Below are positions 55,381 to 64,000 of a DNA stretch of 64,000 nucleotides, piece after piece (position 1 is the first letter of the stretch; every line of letters starts with the position of its first letter). Location of the stretch: the NCBI GenBank assembly GCA_964565415.1, contig CAZMEX010000002.1, forward strand, positions 1 through 64,000, in the 5' to 3' direction. Under the pieces are notes generated by a model, which saw nothing but the letters and a program-made list of their open reading frames with translations, was not told the DNA's origin and ran no database searches. Position numbers and translations under genes: made by a program. Source of the stretch: JAIOSM01 sp964565415 (GTDB lineage: Bacteria; Desulfobacterota; Desulfobacteria; Desulfobacterales; Desulfobacteraceae).

Positions 55381-56258
55381 TTTTGATACGCTATCCATCC
55401 ATCTCTGCCTTTTACAACAGATTTGTGTATGCTTGATCTGTCTGTTTTCTTTGTATCAGAAAGAATCTCACCAAGAGGTTTAAATGCAATATTCTGCTTT
55501 TCAGCTTTGTTAAGGAACTCCTTAAACATGTCAAAACAGGCATTGCCTTCAACTTCTGCATGTATGGTTAATATATTAAGGCTATCTTGTTTGATCATAT
55601 CAATAAGGCAGTCATTGTATGCATCAGGTGTGCATTTAACACCAATAAGTTCATCATAGGTTGGCAAGGTGGTTGGCACCTGTATATGGCCAACAGATCG
55701 ATCTGCAACCATTGGGCGGAAAATAGAAGTTCCACGGCAGTCTGAAGTGTATATAAAAGGAAATTTTTCAAGGGCAAGAAGAGCATCTGCTGTAATGCGC
55801 CAGCCAGGGGCAGCAAATGAGTCAGGACTACGTCCAATTATATCAGTCAACAAATCATATCCTTTTTTTATCTGGGAAGCCAGGACCTGTTTATTCATTT
55901 TTTCCATATGCACCTGCCATTTATGGTGATCCCATGCATGAAGTCCAATCTCATGCCCGGCTTTCTCAGCATCTTTAACAGGTTTGCTGCACCGCTTTCC
56001 AATAACAGGACCCGGCAGAAAGACTCCTTTAAGAAGGATATCCCAGCCATAAAGGTTTGCTGCCTTTGTCCGAAGCATTTTTACAAGAAAGGTCGGGCGT
56101 ATAAGCCGCCACAGGTGACGTCCCATATTATCAGGTCCAACTGAAAAGAAAAAAGTTGCCTTTATATTGTAACTTTTGAAAAGCCTGATAAGATTTGGAA
56201 CACCTGTACAAGTGCCCCTAATGGTGTCAACATCAATGCGTAAACCTACATCAGTCAT
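55377..56258 (-). CDS. arnD: 4-deoxy-4-formamido-L-arabinose-phosphoundecaprenol deformylase (ArnD-like)
   Basis: The 293-residue NodB-type polysaccharide deacetylase has the metal aspartates in LRIDVDTIRGT and EIGLHAWDHHKWQ, and AAPGWRITADALL. ArnD removes the formyl group from the undecaprenyl-linked sugar. Its length and position between arnA and arnT agree with this. Confidence 0.9.
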   Translation of the reverse strand: MTDVGLRIDVDTIRGTCTGVPNLIRLFKSYNIKATFFFSVGPDNMGRHLWRLIRPTFLVKMLRTKAANLYGWDILLKGVFLPGPVIGKRCSKPVKDAEKAGHEIGLHAWDHHKWQVHMEKMNKQVLASQIKKGYDLLTDIIGRSPDSFAAPGWRITADALLALEKFPFIYTSDCRGTSIFRPMVADRSVGHIQVPTTLPTYDELIGVKCTPDAYNDCLIDMIKQDSLNILTIHAEVEGNACFDMFKEFLNKAEKQNIAFKPLGEILSDTKKTDRSSIHKSVVKGRDGWIAYQK

Positions 56259-56260
56259 GG

Positions 56261-58246
56261 TTATTGACCCTTACTATCAATTAAGTCCCTGAGGAAATAA
56301 TCCAAAGTCTCACCAACAGATTGCTCAAAAGATATTCTTGGCTCCCATCCCAAAATTTGTTTTGCCTGACGAATGGATGGACGTCTATGTTGAACATCCT
56401 GATAACCTGAGCCATAATACGCTCTGGCTTCAATGCGTTGGACACCTGCATCAGGAGGAAAATGAGATCGCAGTGGATGATCGGCAAATTGTTTTCGGAG
56501 AATATCTGCAAGCTCTTCCATGCTGAATTCATTGTCAGGGTTTCCAATATTAATAATTTTTCTGTTGCAGCGATTACCCTTGTTTTCAATAATTCTAAAA
56601 AGGCATTCAATTCCATCTTTAATATCAGTAAAGCATCGTTTTTGTTTGCCACCGTCAACAAGGCAGATAGGTGTGCCTTCTACTATATTGAGAATAAACT
56701 GAGTAATTACCCGGGAGCTTCCAATTCTGGCAGAATCCAGTGTGTCAAGCTTAGGTCCAACCCAGTTAAACGGGCGAATAAGTGTAAACTCAAGTCCTCG
56801 TGTGGCTCCATAAGCCCAGATAACACGATCGAGCATCTGTTTGCTGCATGAATAAATCCAGCGTTGCTTATGGATAGGTCCCTGGGTAAAATTTGAATTT
56901 TCTTCATCAAATTCATCATCCTGGCACATACCATAAACTTCTGAAGTCGATGGAAAAATAAGCCGTTTGCCGTATTTTGCACAATATCGGACAATGCGTA
57001 AATTCTCTTCAAAATCAAGTTCAAAAACACGTAAAGGATTCCGTACATATTCTATTGGCGTTGCAATGGCGACCAACGGGAGGATAATATCACATTTTCT
57101 GATGTGATACTCAATCCACTCACGCATAATTGAGATATCCCCCTCTTTAAAATAAAAATCAGGGTGATCTTTTACATGTTCCAGTGTATTTGAATGAAGA
57201 TCCATTGCATATACTTCATAGCAACCGCTTTGAAGCAGTCGTTCGCTTAAATGATTTCCAATAAAACCGTTTGCACCAAGAATCAATACTCGTTTTTTCT
57301 CCTGCTTTTTCAAGATTATTTCAGCCTTTTTGTCAAAACACATACCTTTTACAAGGTTAAATTCTCTAGCAAGCTGCTTGCCGCCTATATATACACCTTC
57401 TTCAGTCTGGCCAAAGCATACTTCCAGAGCATTTTTTTTACAGGAAATTGTAAGAGGGTTTGTGGAGAGAATTGTGCCGGGGCTCTCCTGTTCTGATGAT
57501 TCGACCTCTTTTACTTCCCATAGGATACATTTTCTATTGCTCAGAAATGAAAAAGCACCGGGATATGGTCGGGTGACTGCCCTGACAAGATTATGTATAG
57601 TGGCTGCATCCTGGGTCCAGTCTATTTCACCATCAGCAGGTTTACGACCGCTAAAATAGCTGGCTTCTGATTGATTTTGAGGAACAGGCTTTATCCTGTT
57701 TTCTTTAATTTCTGGAAGAAGTTCCTTAAGCAAATCCCCGGCTGCACCAGCAAGCTTTTTGTGCAGAGTCAGGGCAGTATCAGCTACATCAATTGAAATC
57801 TGTTTTTGTCCCAGGATATCTCCATTATCAGGCTTTTCTGTCATCTGATGAAGAGTAACACCCGTCTCTTTTTCTCCATTTACAAGCACCCAGTTTACAG
57901 GGCAACGTCCACGATAACGTGGTAAAAGAGAGCCGTGCAGATTAAAACATCCCATTTTTGGTATCTCAAGTATCTCTTTTTTTATCATATCTCTATAATA
58001 AAAGGAGAATATGACCCCAGGCGCCATCTCTTTTATTTGTTCTACCCAGAGGGGATGATTAATATCTGCAGGTGTATAAACAGGGATATCATGAATTGCT
58101 GCCAAATCAGCAACTGATTCAAACCAGATGTTTTCATCTGGGTCATCTTTGTGGATAAATATTGCCTGGATATCAAAGCCCTGGTCTAAAAGCATTTTAA
58201 TTCCAACACATCCAATATTATGATAGGCAAGTACAACTGTTTTCAT
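56261..58246 (-). CDS. arnA: Bifunctional UDP-L-Ara4N formyltransferase / UDP-glucuronate decarboxylase (ArnA)
   Basis: The 661-residue fusion has a formyltransferase domain (1-about 300) with Asn102, His104 (CFNLHGSLLPR) and Asp140 (EKPDNGD) at the positions known from E. coli ArnA. The C-terminal short-chain dehydrogenase domain (about 315-655) has VLILGANGFIGNHL, PSTSEVYGMC and YSCSKQMLDRVIWAYG. It oxidatively decarboxylates UDP-glucuronate and formylates UDP-L-Ara4N. Three bases separate it from arnD. The donor UDP-glucuronate needs a UDP-glucose dehydrogenase that is not in the window. Confidence 0.95.
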   Translation of the reverse strand: MKTVVLAYHNIGCVGIKMLLDQGFDIQAIFIHKDDPDENIWFESVADLAAIHDIPVYTPADINHPLWVEQIKEMAPGVIFSFYYRDMIKKEILEIPKMGCFNLHGSLLPRYRGRCPVNWVLVNGEKETGVTLHQMTEKPDNGDILGQKQISIDVADTALTLHKKLAGAAGDLLKELLPEIKENRIKPVPQNQSEASYFSGRKPADGEIDWTQDAATIHNLVRAVTRPYPGAFSFLSNRKCILWEVKEVESSEQESPGTILSTNPLTISCKKNALEVCFGQTEEGVYIGGKQLAREFNLVKGMCFDKKAEIILKKQEKKRVLILGANGFIGNHLSERLLQSGCYEVYAMDLHSNTLEHVKDHPDFYFKEGDISIMREWIEYHIRKCDIILPLVAIATPIEYVRNPLRVFELDFEENLRIVRYCAKYGKRLIFPSTSEVYGMCQDDEFDEENSNFTQGPIHKQRWIYSCSKQMLDRVIWAYGATRGLEFTLIRPFNWVGPKLDTLDSARIGSSRVITQFILNIVEGTPICLVDGGKQKRCFTDIKDGIECLFRIIENKGNRCNRKIINIGNPDNEFSMEELADILRKQFADHPLRSHFPPDAGVQRIEARAYYGSGYQDVQHRRPSIRQAKQILGWEPRISFEQSVGETLDYFLRDLIDSKGQ

Positions 58247-58291
58247 GGGTTAATTCCTTTGAATTAAAGTCAAGTTATTTGAATTTTTCTC

Positions 58292-59272
58292 TTAATTGCA
58301 GTGGGATAAAGAATTTTCATTATTATGCATTGATTCCCTTGCACCACGAATTTCCTTAACATAATACCTGGGTCTGCCCCGAACATCGTGATAGACACGA
58401 CCTATATATTCGCCAAGGATACCAAGTCCGATAAATTGAGCACCAATAAAAATAAAAAGTATGGCAAAAAGTGTGAATACGCCCTGGGCAGCCCAGATAG
58501 AGCCATAGGCAAATCTCAGTATCATGAGCAGAACACCAAAGCCAACACCACAAAAAGCAATTATTGCACCCAGGAACGAAAGTGCACGTAAAGGAAATGT
58601 GGACATTGAGGTAAGAAGGTCAAATTGGAGTGCAATCAATTTTAAAAAACTGTATTTTGATTCACCTTTTTCCCGGGCAGCATGCTTAACATGGATTTCA
58701 GCAGTACTTCCTGCAAAACTATTTGCCAAAATTGGAACAAAGGTTGAACGTTCACTGCATTGGAGCATTACATCAACAATAGAACGCTTATAGGCTCTTA
58801 GCATACAGCCGTAATCATGCATCATCACCCCTGTGGCTTTTTGTACCATTTTATTAACAAAAGCTGAGGCAACACGACGGAATATGGAATCCTGCCGGTT
58901 ATCCCTGATTGTTCCAACCACATCAACTCCTTTGTCCATCTCAATGATAAGGTTTGAAATCTCTTCGGGAGGATTTTGCAAATCAGCATCCAGAGTTACA
59001 ATAATTTTTCCCTGGCTTTGATTCAAACCTGCAAACACAGCAGAATGCTGACCATAGTTTCTATTTAAAAGCACAGCAACAATTTCAAAATGGTTATCAC
59101 TTGCCTGGCGAATTAGTGTACGTGACCCATCTTTACTGCCGTCATCCACAAGAATAATTTCAAAATTTTTAAATATTTTTCTGCAAGCATTAAGGCAGCG
59201 GTCAATAAGTTCCGGCAGATTATCTTTTTCATTATAAACCGGAATCACCAGGGAGAGTTCAGGCATGTCCAT
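58292..59272 (-). CDS. arnC: Undecaprenyl-phosphate 4-deoxy-4-formamido-L-arabinose transferase (ArnC)
   Basis: This 326-residue GT2 glycosyltransferase has SLVIPVYNEKDNLPELI, VDDGSKDGS and TLDADLQNPPEE, followed by two C-terminal membrane helices (about 228-290). It moves the formamido sugar to undecaprenyl phosphate at the cytoplasmic face. Its start overlaps the arnB stop by 14 bases (ATG 59272), or by 8 if ATG 59266 is used. Confidence 0.92.
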   Translation of the reverse strand: MDMPELSLVIPVYNEKDNLPELIDRCLNACRKIFKNFEIILVDDGSKDGSRTLIRQASDNHFEIVAVLLNRNYGQHSAVFAGLNQSQGKIIVTLDADLQNPPEEISNLIIEMDKGVDVVGTIRDNRQDSIFRRVASAFVNKMVQKATGVMMHDYGCMLRAYKRSIVDVMLQCSERSTFVPILANSFAGSTAEIHVKHAAREKGESKYSFLKLIALQFDLLTSMSTFPLRALSFLGAIIAFCGVGFGVLLMILRFAYGSIWAAQGVFTLFAILFIFIGAQFIGLGILGEYIGRVYHDVRGRPRYYVKEIRGARESMHNNENSLSHCN

Positions 59273-60416
59273 GTAACACCTCTTTTATGGCAGCTACAAC
59301 TGAGTCAACATCCTCAAAAGTCATGTCATAAAATAGCGGAAGAGAACATATTCTTTCTGAGTTCCACTCAGTATATGGCAGACTGCCCTTTGGCAATTTT
59401 AATGTTTCACGGTAATATTTTTGAGTATGTGCTGCTCTAAAATGAATACCGGTTCCAATATTTCTTTGTTTTAATCGGGTCATGAAAGTATCTCTGTCCA
59501 TACCAGCTTTTTTAATGTCCAGGCGGATTATATAAAGATGCCAGGAGTGTTGCATTGAGTATGATGGTATGGAAAGTGGTATGATCTCATCCACATCTGA
59601 AAGAAGTTCCTGATAGCGATGGGCTAGAAAAGACCGTTTTTCAATAAAATCATCCACTCTTTTTAACTGACCAAGACCAAGAGCTGATGCCATGTCAGTC
59701 AAGTTATATTTAAATCCGGGTTCCAGAACTTCTGCCTGGGGTGACCTGCCCTGCATATTCCTGTCATAGGCATCTACTCCAAGGCCGTGAAATTTCAGCC
59801 TCCTGACTCGCTCAATCAGATCAGAGTCATCAGAACAAAACATTCCACCTTCACCACAGGTCATGGTTTTTATTGGATGGAAAGAGAAAATAGAAGTACC
59901 TTTTTTGCCAATTTTTTCACCATGGTATTTTGTACCAACAGCATGGGCAGCATCTTCAACAAGGTGGATACTCTTTTTTGAAACCAATTTACGCAAAGGC
60001 TTCATATCCACTGAAGCACCGGCAAAATGTACTGGAATAATAAGTCGTGTATGGTCGGTAATAAGGGGTTCAACACTATCTTTTGAAATCATCAGTGTAT
60101 TGCTATCAATATCAGTAAAGACCGGAGTAGCACCTGCAAGCACGATCAAATTTATGGTGGACACCCAGGTCATGGAAGGAGTTATTACTTCATCTCCAGG
60201 ACCAATGCCAAGAGCTTTTAATAACAGATGCATACCTGCTGTGGCTGAACACAAAGCCACAGCCTGCTCTGCATTTAAGTATTTTAGAAAAGCATCTTCA
60301 AACTCAGCTGTCTTTTGCCCGGTTGTGATCCACCCTGACTGCAGAACTTTTACCACTGCCTGGATTTCAGACTCGCTGATTGCAGGTTTGGAAAATTGAA
60401 GAAAACCAGATCTCAT
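59259..60416 (-). CDS. arnB: UDP-4-amino-4-deoxy-L-arabinose aminotransferase (ArnB)
   Basis: This 385-residue PLP enzyme of the DegT/DnrJ/EryC1 family has the internal aldimine Lys183 in SFHPIKTMTCGEGG, and VALCSATAGMHLLLKALG and EDAAHAVGTKY around the cofactor. It makes UDP-L-Ara4N from the 4-keto sugar produced by ArnA. ATG 60416 (MRSGFLQFSKP) is preferred, behind GAGGAAAAGG; an in-frame start at 60458 adds 14 residues not typical for ArnB. It heads the arn operon. Confidence 0.94.
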   Translation of the reverse strand: MRSGFLQFSKPAISESEIQAVVKVLQSGWITTGQKTAEFEDAFLKYLNAEQAVALCSATAGMHLLLKALGIGPGDEVITPSMTWVSTINLIVLAGATPVFTDIDSNTLMISKDSVEPLITDHTRLIIPVHFAGASVDMKPLRKLVSKKSIHLVEDAAHAVGTKYHGEKIGKKGTSIFSFHPIKTMTCGEGGMFCSDDSDLIERVRRLKFHGLGVDAYDRNMQGRSPQAEVLEPGFKYNLTDMASALGLGQLKRVDDFIEKRSFLAHRYQELLSDVDEIIPLSIPSYSMQHSWHLYIIRLDIKKAGMDRDTFMTRLKQRNIGTGIHFRAAHTQKYYRETLKLPKGSLPYTEWNSERICSLPLFYDMTFEDVDSVVAAIKEVLHGHA

Positions 60417-60570
60417 ATCCTTTTCCTCTTTTAAATTAAAACTAATAATTAATTGCAATGAAAAGCTGCTTTCAGGCTAAAAGTCGACAATAAATTTCAA
60501 ATTTCAGCAGATTACAAATCTTAACAGATCATGCAGTTTTAACTAATTTTTTTTAATGTATCAGTTAAAT

Positions 60571-60587
60571 ATGAAGAAATGATGAAG
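60571..60587 (-). promoter_or_regulatory. CTTCAT-N5-CTTCAT box upstream of arnB
   Basis: Read on the minus strand, CTTCAT (60587-60582), five bases, CTTCAT (60576-60571): the same hexamer, order and 11-base period as at 49602-49618. It lies about 155 bases before the arnB start. GCTTCAT-N5-CTTCATA is common to both sites. Confidence 0.65.
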
Positions 60588-60988
60588 CTTGGTTTTACTA
60601 AAAAAAATAGACAGCAATTCTCAGTGCAGAATATAATGCAATTAAATACACAGCCTTGTATCAATATGGTATGGGTTTTGCCTTTACCATACCCATATAA
60701 GAATCTGCAGGTTAAAATGATGGTAAAATAAAATCCGGTTTTTATTATTCCTGATCCATCAATGTTTAATTTTTAAACACTTTATAACTATCTGATTTTA
60801 TAATCATAATACTATATATCCTGTATTATGATAAAAAACGTTTAAAAATCAAACGTATCCTGGTCTGCCTCACTGGGCAGATTCGCCATAACTACTTGAT
60901 ATCTTGACATATTTAATCATGGCACCATTATTGCTGGGGTTTCCCCAGAAGATGAGGTTTAAGATTAATCAATAATTATGGAGTAAAT
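60588..60988. other. Intergenic region between the arn operon and the TauE gene
   Basis: No gene is seen. It holds several small inverted repeats (TATGGTA/TACCATA near 60670-60700; CTGCC/GGGCAG near 60865-60880) and a CTGGGG-TTT-CCCCAG hairpin at 60934-60948. A TTGACA at 60904-60909 with an AT-rich -10-like ATTATT 17 bases on may be the promoter of the TauE gene. Confidence 0.4.
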
Positions 60989-61918
60989 ATGCACTGGAAT
61001 ATCTATCTACCAATTGCACATGCGAGTTTGTCCCTGCCTCTGGTGGTGGGGTTAGGGTTAGTTGTGGGGTTACTTTCAGGTCTGTTTGGCGTAGGCGGCG
61101 GGTTCTTAATGACCCCTCTTTTAATTATGCTGGGCATTCCACCGACAGTGGCTGCAGCATCAGACTCAAACCAAATTGTTGCAGCATCGGCATCTGGGTG
61201 TTTTGCCCACTACCGTCTGGGAAATGTGGATTTTAAAATGGGAACCTATCTGTTGATTGGCGGAGTGATCGGGGGAACCAGCGGGGTTCAATTGATCAAA
61301 CTTCTCCGCCAGATGGGAAATGCGGATTTTCTTATAAAGATAACTTATGTACTCATGCTTGGCTTTGTTGGCGGGTATATGCTGCTGGAAAGCATTCAGG
61401 CAATGAGAAAAAAGAAATCCGATGTAACAGCACCTGGGGAGCATAAGGAATCAGCCTATGCAAAAATGCTTAACATGCTGCCCTATAAGACCAATTTTAT
61501 CAAATCTGGTATTATTTTATCGCCTGTTGTACCAGTGTTGTTAGGAATTATGGTTGGTATTCTGGCAGCCATCATGGGTGTTGGAGGCGGATTTATCATG
61601 GTTCCTGTAATGGTTTATCTATTGAGAATGCCCATGCATGTAGTTGTGGGAACCAGTCTTTTTCAGATTTTATTTACCTGTATTGATGTGACCATTATGC
61701 AGTCCTATTCCAATAGAACCGTTGACTTTGTTCTAGCTCTGCTTCTTTTGATTGGATCCACTGTCGGGGCGCAGATCGGTGCTAGAATAAGTGCCAAAAT
61801 TAATGGGGACCAGCTTAAAATATACTTGGCCATACTTGTACTGATTGTTATGGTCAAAATGACATATGGACTTGTTGTCCCTCCCCATACTCTTTTAGCT
61901 TTTCATGGAGGTCATTAA
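60989..61918 (+). CDS. TauE/SafE family anion exporter
   Basis: This 309-residue membrane protein has the two family repeats GLLSGLFGVGGGFLMTPLL (about 27-45) and GILAAIMGVGGGFIMVPVM (about 190-210), each followed by S-D/T-S-x-Q-like sequence, and about eight helices. TauE/SafE proteins export sulfite, sulfoacetate or similar anions; in a sulfate reducer, sulfite or another sulfur anion is plausible. ATG 60989 follows GGAG, and the next gene starts 3 bases after its stop. Confidence 0.9.
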   Translation: MHWNIYLPIAHASLSLPLVVGLGLVVGLLSGLFGVGGGFLMTPLLIMLGIPPTVAAASDSNQIVAASASGCFAHYRLGNVDFKMGTYLLIGGVIGGTSGVQLIKLLRQMGNADFLIKITYVLMLGFVGGYMLLESIQAMRKKKSDVTAPGEHKESAYAKMLNMLPYKTNFIKSGIILSPVVPVLLGIMVGILAAIMGVGGGFIMVPVMVYLLRMPMHVVVGTSLFQILFTCIDVTIMQSYSNRTVDFVLALLLLIGSTVGAQIGARISAKINGDQLKIYLAILVLIVMVKMTYGLVVPPHTLLAFHGGH

Positions 61919-61921
61919 AAT

Positions 61922-62689
61922 ATGAATCATAGCTTTTTAAAATATATTATAATCAGCGTATGCTTTATCGTCATGCCGTTTTCTGTGATTGCAAAACCTG
62001 CATCCTTAAATTTAAACATCAGCCCTGAAACTATTAATATCACCACGTTCTTTGCTGGTGAAAAAATGACTATTTCAGGTGAGATCCCATCCAAGGATGA
62101 CATCATAATCGAAGTATCTGGGCATGATTCAAAAAATGAATTTGATATTAAGGGTCGTAGGAGCGGTCTCTGGATGACAACGGGTCAGGTCAATATTGAT
62201 CAGGTGCCTCAATTATACATTCTTTTGCTTCCCCAGGGAAAAGACTGGGAACATAGAATTGAATCATTGGGTCTTGGTATGATGCAATTAAAGACACGAA
62301 TGAAAACCTCAAGTACCGGAGAAATGCCACTGGATATCTTTGATATGTTTATAAAACTTAAGAAGTCACAATCCCTTTATGATGAGGTATTTCAAGCAAC
62401 GACTTATTCACCGGCTTCCAATGGTAAAAAAAAGTTCATAAGTATATGTAAGCTGCCCTCTTCAATCAGGGCTGGTAAATATACCATTAAGACCACAATC
62501 ATTACGCCGGGGAATGAACAAACCAGTATAATGACTGATTTTAATGTTAAGGAGGTGGGCTTTATCAAACTTGTGGATGATCTCTCCTCCAATCACCGGA
62601 TAATATATGGTATAATTGCTGTTATCATAGCCCTCATGGCAGGACTTATCATGGGAATTGTTTTTAAACAAAGTGGTGGCAGCCATTAA
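61922..62689 (+). CDS. TIGR02186-type membrane-anchored periplasmic protein
   Basis: This 255-residue protein has a signal peptide (1-about 24), a periplasmic beta-rich domain (about 28-215; LNLNISPETINITTFFAGEKMTISG is characteristic as I remember the TIGR02186 family) and one C-terminal helix (about 225-247). The function is not known. Family members sit next to TauE/SafE genes, and together they may form one export or sensing unit. Its stop codon shares a base with the next start (TAATG). Confidence 0.75.
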   Translation: MNHSFLKYIIISVCFIVMPFSVIAKPASLNLNISPETINITTFFAGEKMTISGEIPSKDDIIIEVSGHDSKNEFDIKGRRSGLWMTTGQVNIDQVPQLYILLLPQGKDWEHRIESLGLGMMQLKTRMKTSSTGEMPLDIFDMFIKLKKSQSLYDEVFQATTYSPASNGKKKFISICKLPSSIRAGKYTIKTTIITPGNEQTSIMTDFNVKEVGFIKLVDDLSSNHRIIYGIIAVIIALMAGLIMGIVFKQSGGSH

Positions 62690-64000
62690 TGCATTTTTTT
62701 GATCAAATACGAATTTTTCTAGGGAAAACACCCTTTTTTAAAAAAGAAGAACAAGTTTCTTTTAACGATCTTTTTATCCATTTCCATCGAATTCTGGAAG
62801 GCAACAATGCGACAATGAAGATAGTTGCTGATATGGAAGACAAATTGGGGGGACAATATGTATTTGATAAAAAATATATGCAGGATAAAGTCGTTGAAAT
62901 TAAAAAAATAGTTTTGAGAAGCGCCTATAACCTGAATTTTATTTCCGGTAATAAGGATCTTGAACTGTATAATGTGATAGAAACCCTTGCAAGACAGTTA
63001 AAACTGGAACTGGCAGGTGAGCTCATAATTCCTGGTGGCAAACATGTTCTGGCACTGGAAGATGTGGAAGAAACAATGGATGAGGCTGTAGGCAATAAGG
63101 TCTATAACCTTTTCCGAATATTAAATTTTCCAGAAACCAATGTGCCGGCTAGTTTTGTGGTTACCATTGGTGGATTTCACGAATATCTCGCAATGAATAA
63201 TCTGCATGAATCAATCCATGATCTCATGGAAGAATGCAGGTTAAAACCGGAAAATACCGATGTATTATCAAATAAGATAAGGCTATTGATCCTTGGTGGA
63301 GAGATTCCCACTAATCTGCGCCATGAGATTTTAAAAGCAGCAAAAAACTTATATGCCAACAATCTTGAGTCAGTTATGTATTCTGTGCGCAGCAGTGCTG
63401 TTGGAGAGGATGGAGCATTGAGCTTTGCAGGTCTGCATGATTCATTTTTAAACGTTCCCTTTAGAAATCTGCTCTCCTGTTATAAAAAAGTCCTTGCTGG
63501 AATGTATACACCCGGCAGCATTCACTATCGCATTGAAAAAAAGCTGCCCTTTACAGACATGGCAATGGCTGTATTGTTTCAGCGGATGGTGGGCAGCAAG
63601 GTGGCTGGTGTGGTTTATACAGTGGACCCAGGTTCTCCCCAGGATCAGTCTTGTTTAATCGGCGCAGACTGGGGCCTGGGGAAATCTGTGGTGGAGGGAA
63701 ATACCCAGGTGGATATGTTCCATGTATCCCGCCACAGACCATATGATATTATAAATTCCCGAATAAATAAAAAGAAATGGATGCTGCCTGTCAATGGATC
63801 TGATTCATTGGTAAAAGTAGATAAAGCACTACAGAACAGGCCTTGCCTGTCTCTAAAACAAGCGTCAACTATTGTTGAAACCTCATTAATGATTGAACGG
63901 TTTTTCAAGCACCCCATGGATATTGAATGGGCATTGGATTCCAATGATAAATTGCGGATTCTCCAGGCAAGACCCCTGGGAATTTCCCGGGGAGGTCAAA
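62689..64000 (+). CDS. PEP synthase / pyruvate phosphate dikinase-like protein, N-terminal part (runs off window)
   Basis: The frame is open from ATG 62689 to the window end, at least 437 residues. From about residue 130 it matches the PPDK_N ATP-grasp domain: YSVRSSAVGEDGALSFAGLHDSF, VAGVVYTVDPGS, GADWGLGKSVVEG and MDIEWALDSNDKLRILQARP. The first 120 residues (FNDLFIHFHRILEGNNATMK) are a helical extension I do not recognise. The phosphohistidine and PEP-binding domains would lie beyond the window, so whether it makes PEP or phosphorylates something else cannot be told. It is tightly coupled to the TIGR02186-type gene. Confidence 0.85.
   Translation, partial: MHFFDQIRIFLGKTPFFKKEEQVSFNDLFIHFHRILEGNNATMKIVADMEDKLGGQYVFDKKYMQDKVVEIKKIVLRSAYNLNFISGNKDLELYNVIETLARQLKLELAGELIIPGGKHVLALEDVEETMDEAVGNKVYNLFRILNFPETNVPASFVVTIGGFHEYLAMNNLHESIHDLMEECRLKPENTDVLSNKIRLLILGGEIPTNLRHEILKAAKNLYANNLESVMYSVRSSAVGEDGALSFAGLHDSFLNVPFRNLLSCYKKVLAGMYTPGSIHYRIEKKLPFTDMAMAVLFQRMVGSKVAGVVYTVDPGSPQDQSCLIGADWGLGKSVVEGNTQVDMFHVSRHRPYDIINSRINKKKWMLPVNGSDSLVKVDKALQNRPCLSLKQASTIVETSLMIERFFKHPMDIEWALDSNDKLRILQARPLGISRGGQ

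Noticed and set aside
60530..60560. TTAA repeats upstream of arnB as a classic PmrA box
   Set aside because: The two TTAA elements are 14 bases apart, not 11; the CTTCAT repeat nearby fits better.

Overview
The window reads as a 64 kb chromosomal scaffold piece from an AT-rich, Gram-negative anaerobe, most probably a Desulfobacterota (Desulfobacteraceae-like) sulfate reducer. This rests on gene content, not on a marker gene. The pointers are a glutaryl-CoA to crotonyl-CoA route built from a non-decarboxylating type dehydrogenase plus a biotin-dependent glutaconyl-CoA decarboxylase, a TauE/SafE - TIGR02186-type - PEP-synthase-like cluster, split GlyQ/GlyS, and an outer membrane implied by a TonB receptor remnant and lipid A modification genes. 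Two runs of exactly 100 N (25524-25623, 31414-31513) are scaffold gaps, and both fall inside repetitive coding sequence.

Layout. 0-1.2 kb: decayed cobalamin-receptor-like gene with a piece of its riboswitch. 1.2-3.0 kb: ABC-2 exporter pair. 3.0-3.8 kb: tRNA-Leu(UAG) and Hsp20. 3.8-8.8 kb: recD2 and a 7TMR-type hybrid histidine kinase. 8.9-17.0 kb: divergent glutarate/glutaconate module: leftward gctA-gctB-iclR-gdh-(terminator)-CMD, rightward biotin carrier-gcdA-hydratase-amidohydrolase, with a repeat-rich control region between them. 17.2-21.8 kb: orphan binding lipoprotein, DksA-like protein, a PHP-exonuclease/RNase III fusion, radical SAM protein.

21.8-35.9 kb: one long chemosensory operon of the Pil-Chp/Pix type behind a near-consensus promoter: CheW, PilJ-like receptor with doubled sensor and acidic repeat tail, two tandem amino-acid/amide-type binding proteins, two response regulators, a second CheW, a very large CheA with repeated Hpt domains and a receiver, and a third CheW-like protein. 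No CheR or CheB and no ABC permease accompany it.

35.9-49.4 kb: leftward housekeeping block (PBP1A, ligA, nucleoside phosphorylase, small conserved protein, glyS, glyQ, GHMP kinase, recO, mgtE, two SurA-like chaperones). 49.6-60.6 kb: L-Ara4N lipid A modification locus arnB-C-A-D-T followed by an OmpR/EnvZ-type two-component pair, with a convergent second ArnT-like gene. Both transcription units carry the same CTTCAT-N5-CTTCAT box upstream, and a short ArnE/F-like flippase remnant lies between arnT and the regulator. 61-64 kb: TauE/SafE, TIGR02186-type protein and the start of a PEP-synthase-like gene that runs off the window.

The observations most worth a second look are the PHP-RNase III fusion, the binding-protein-linked multi-Hpt chemosensory operon, the shared 11-bp-period box at the two arn units, the Val-Glu active-site signature of the glutaryl-CoA dehydrogenase, and the spaced direct repeats plus palindrome in the gct/gcd divergent promoter region.
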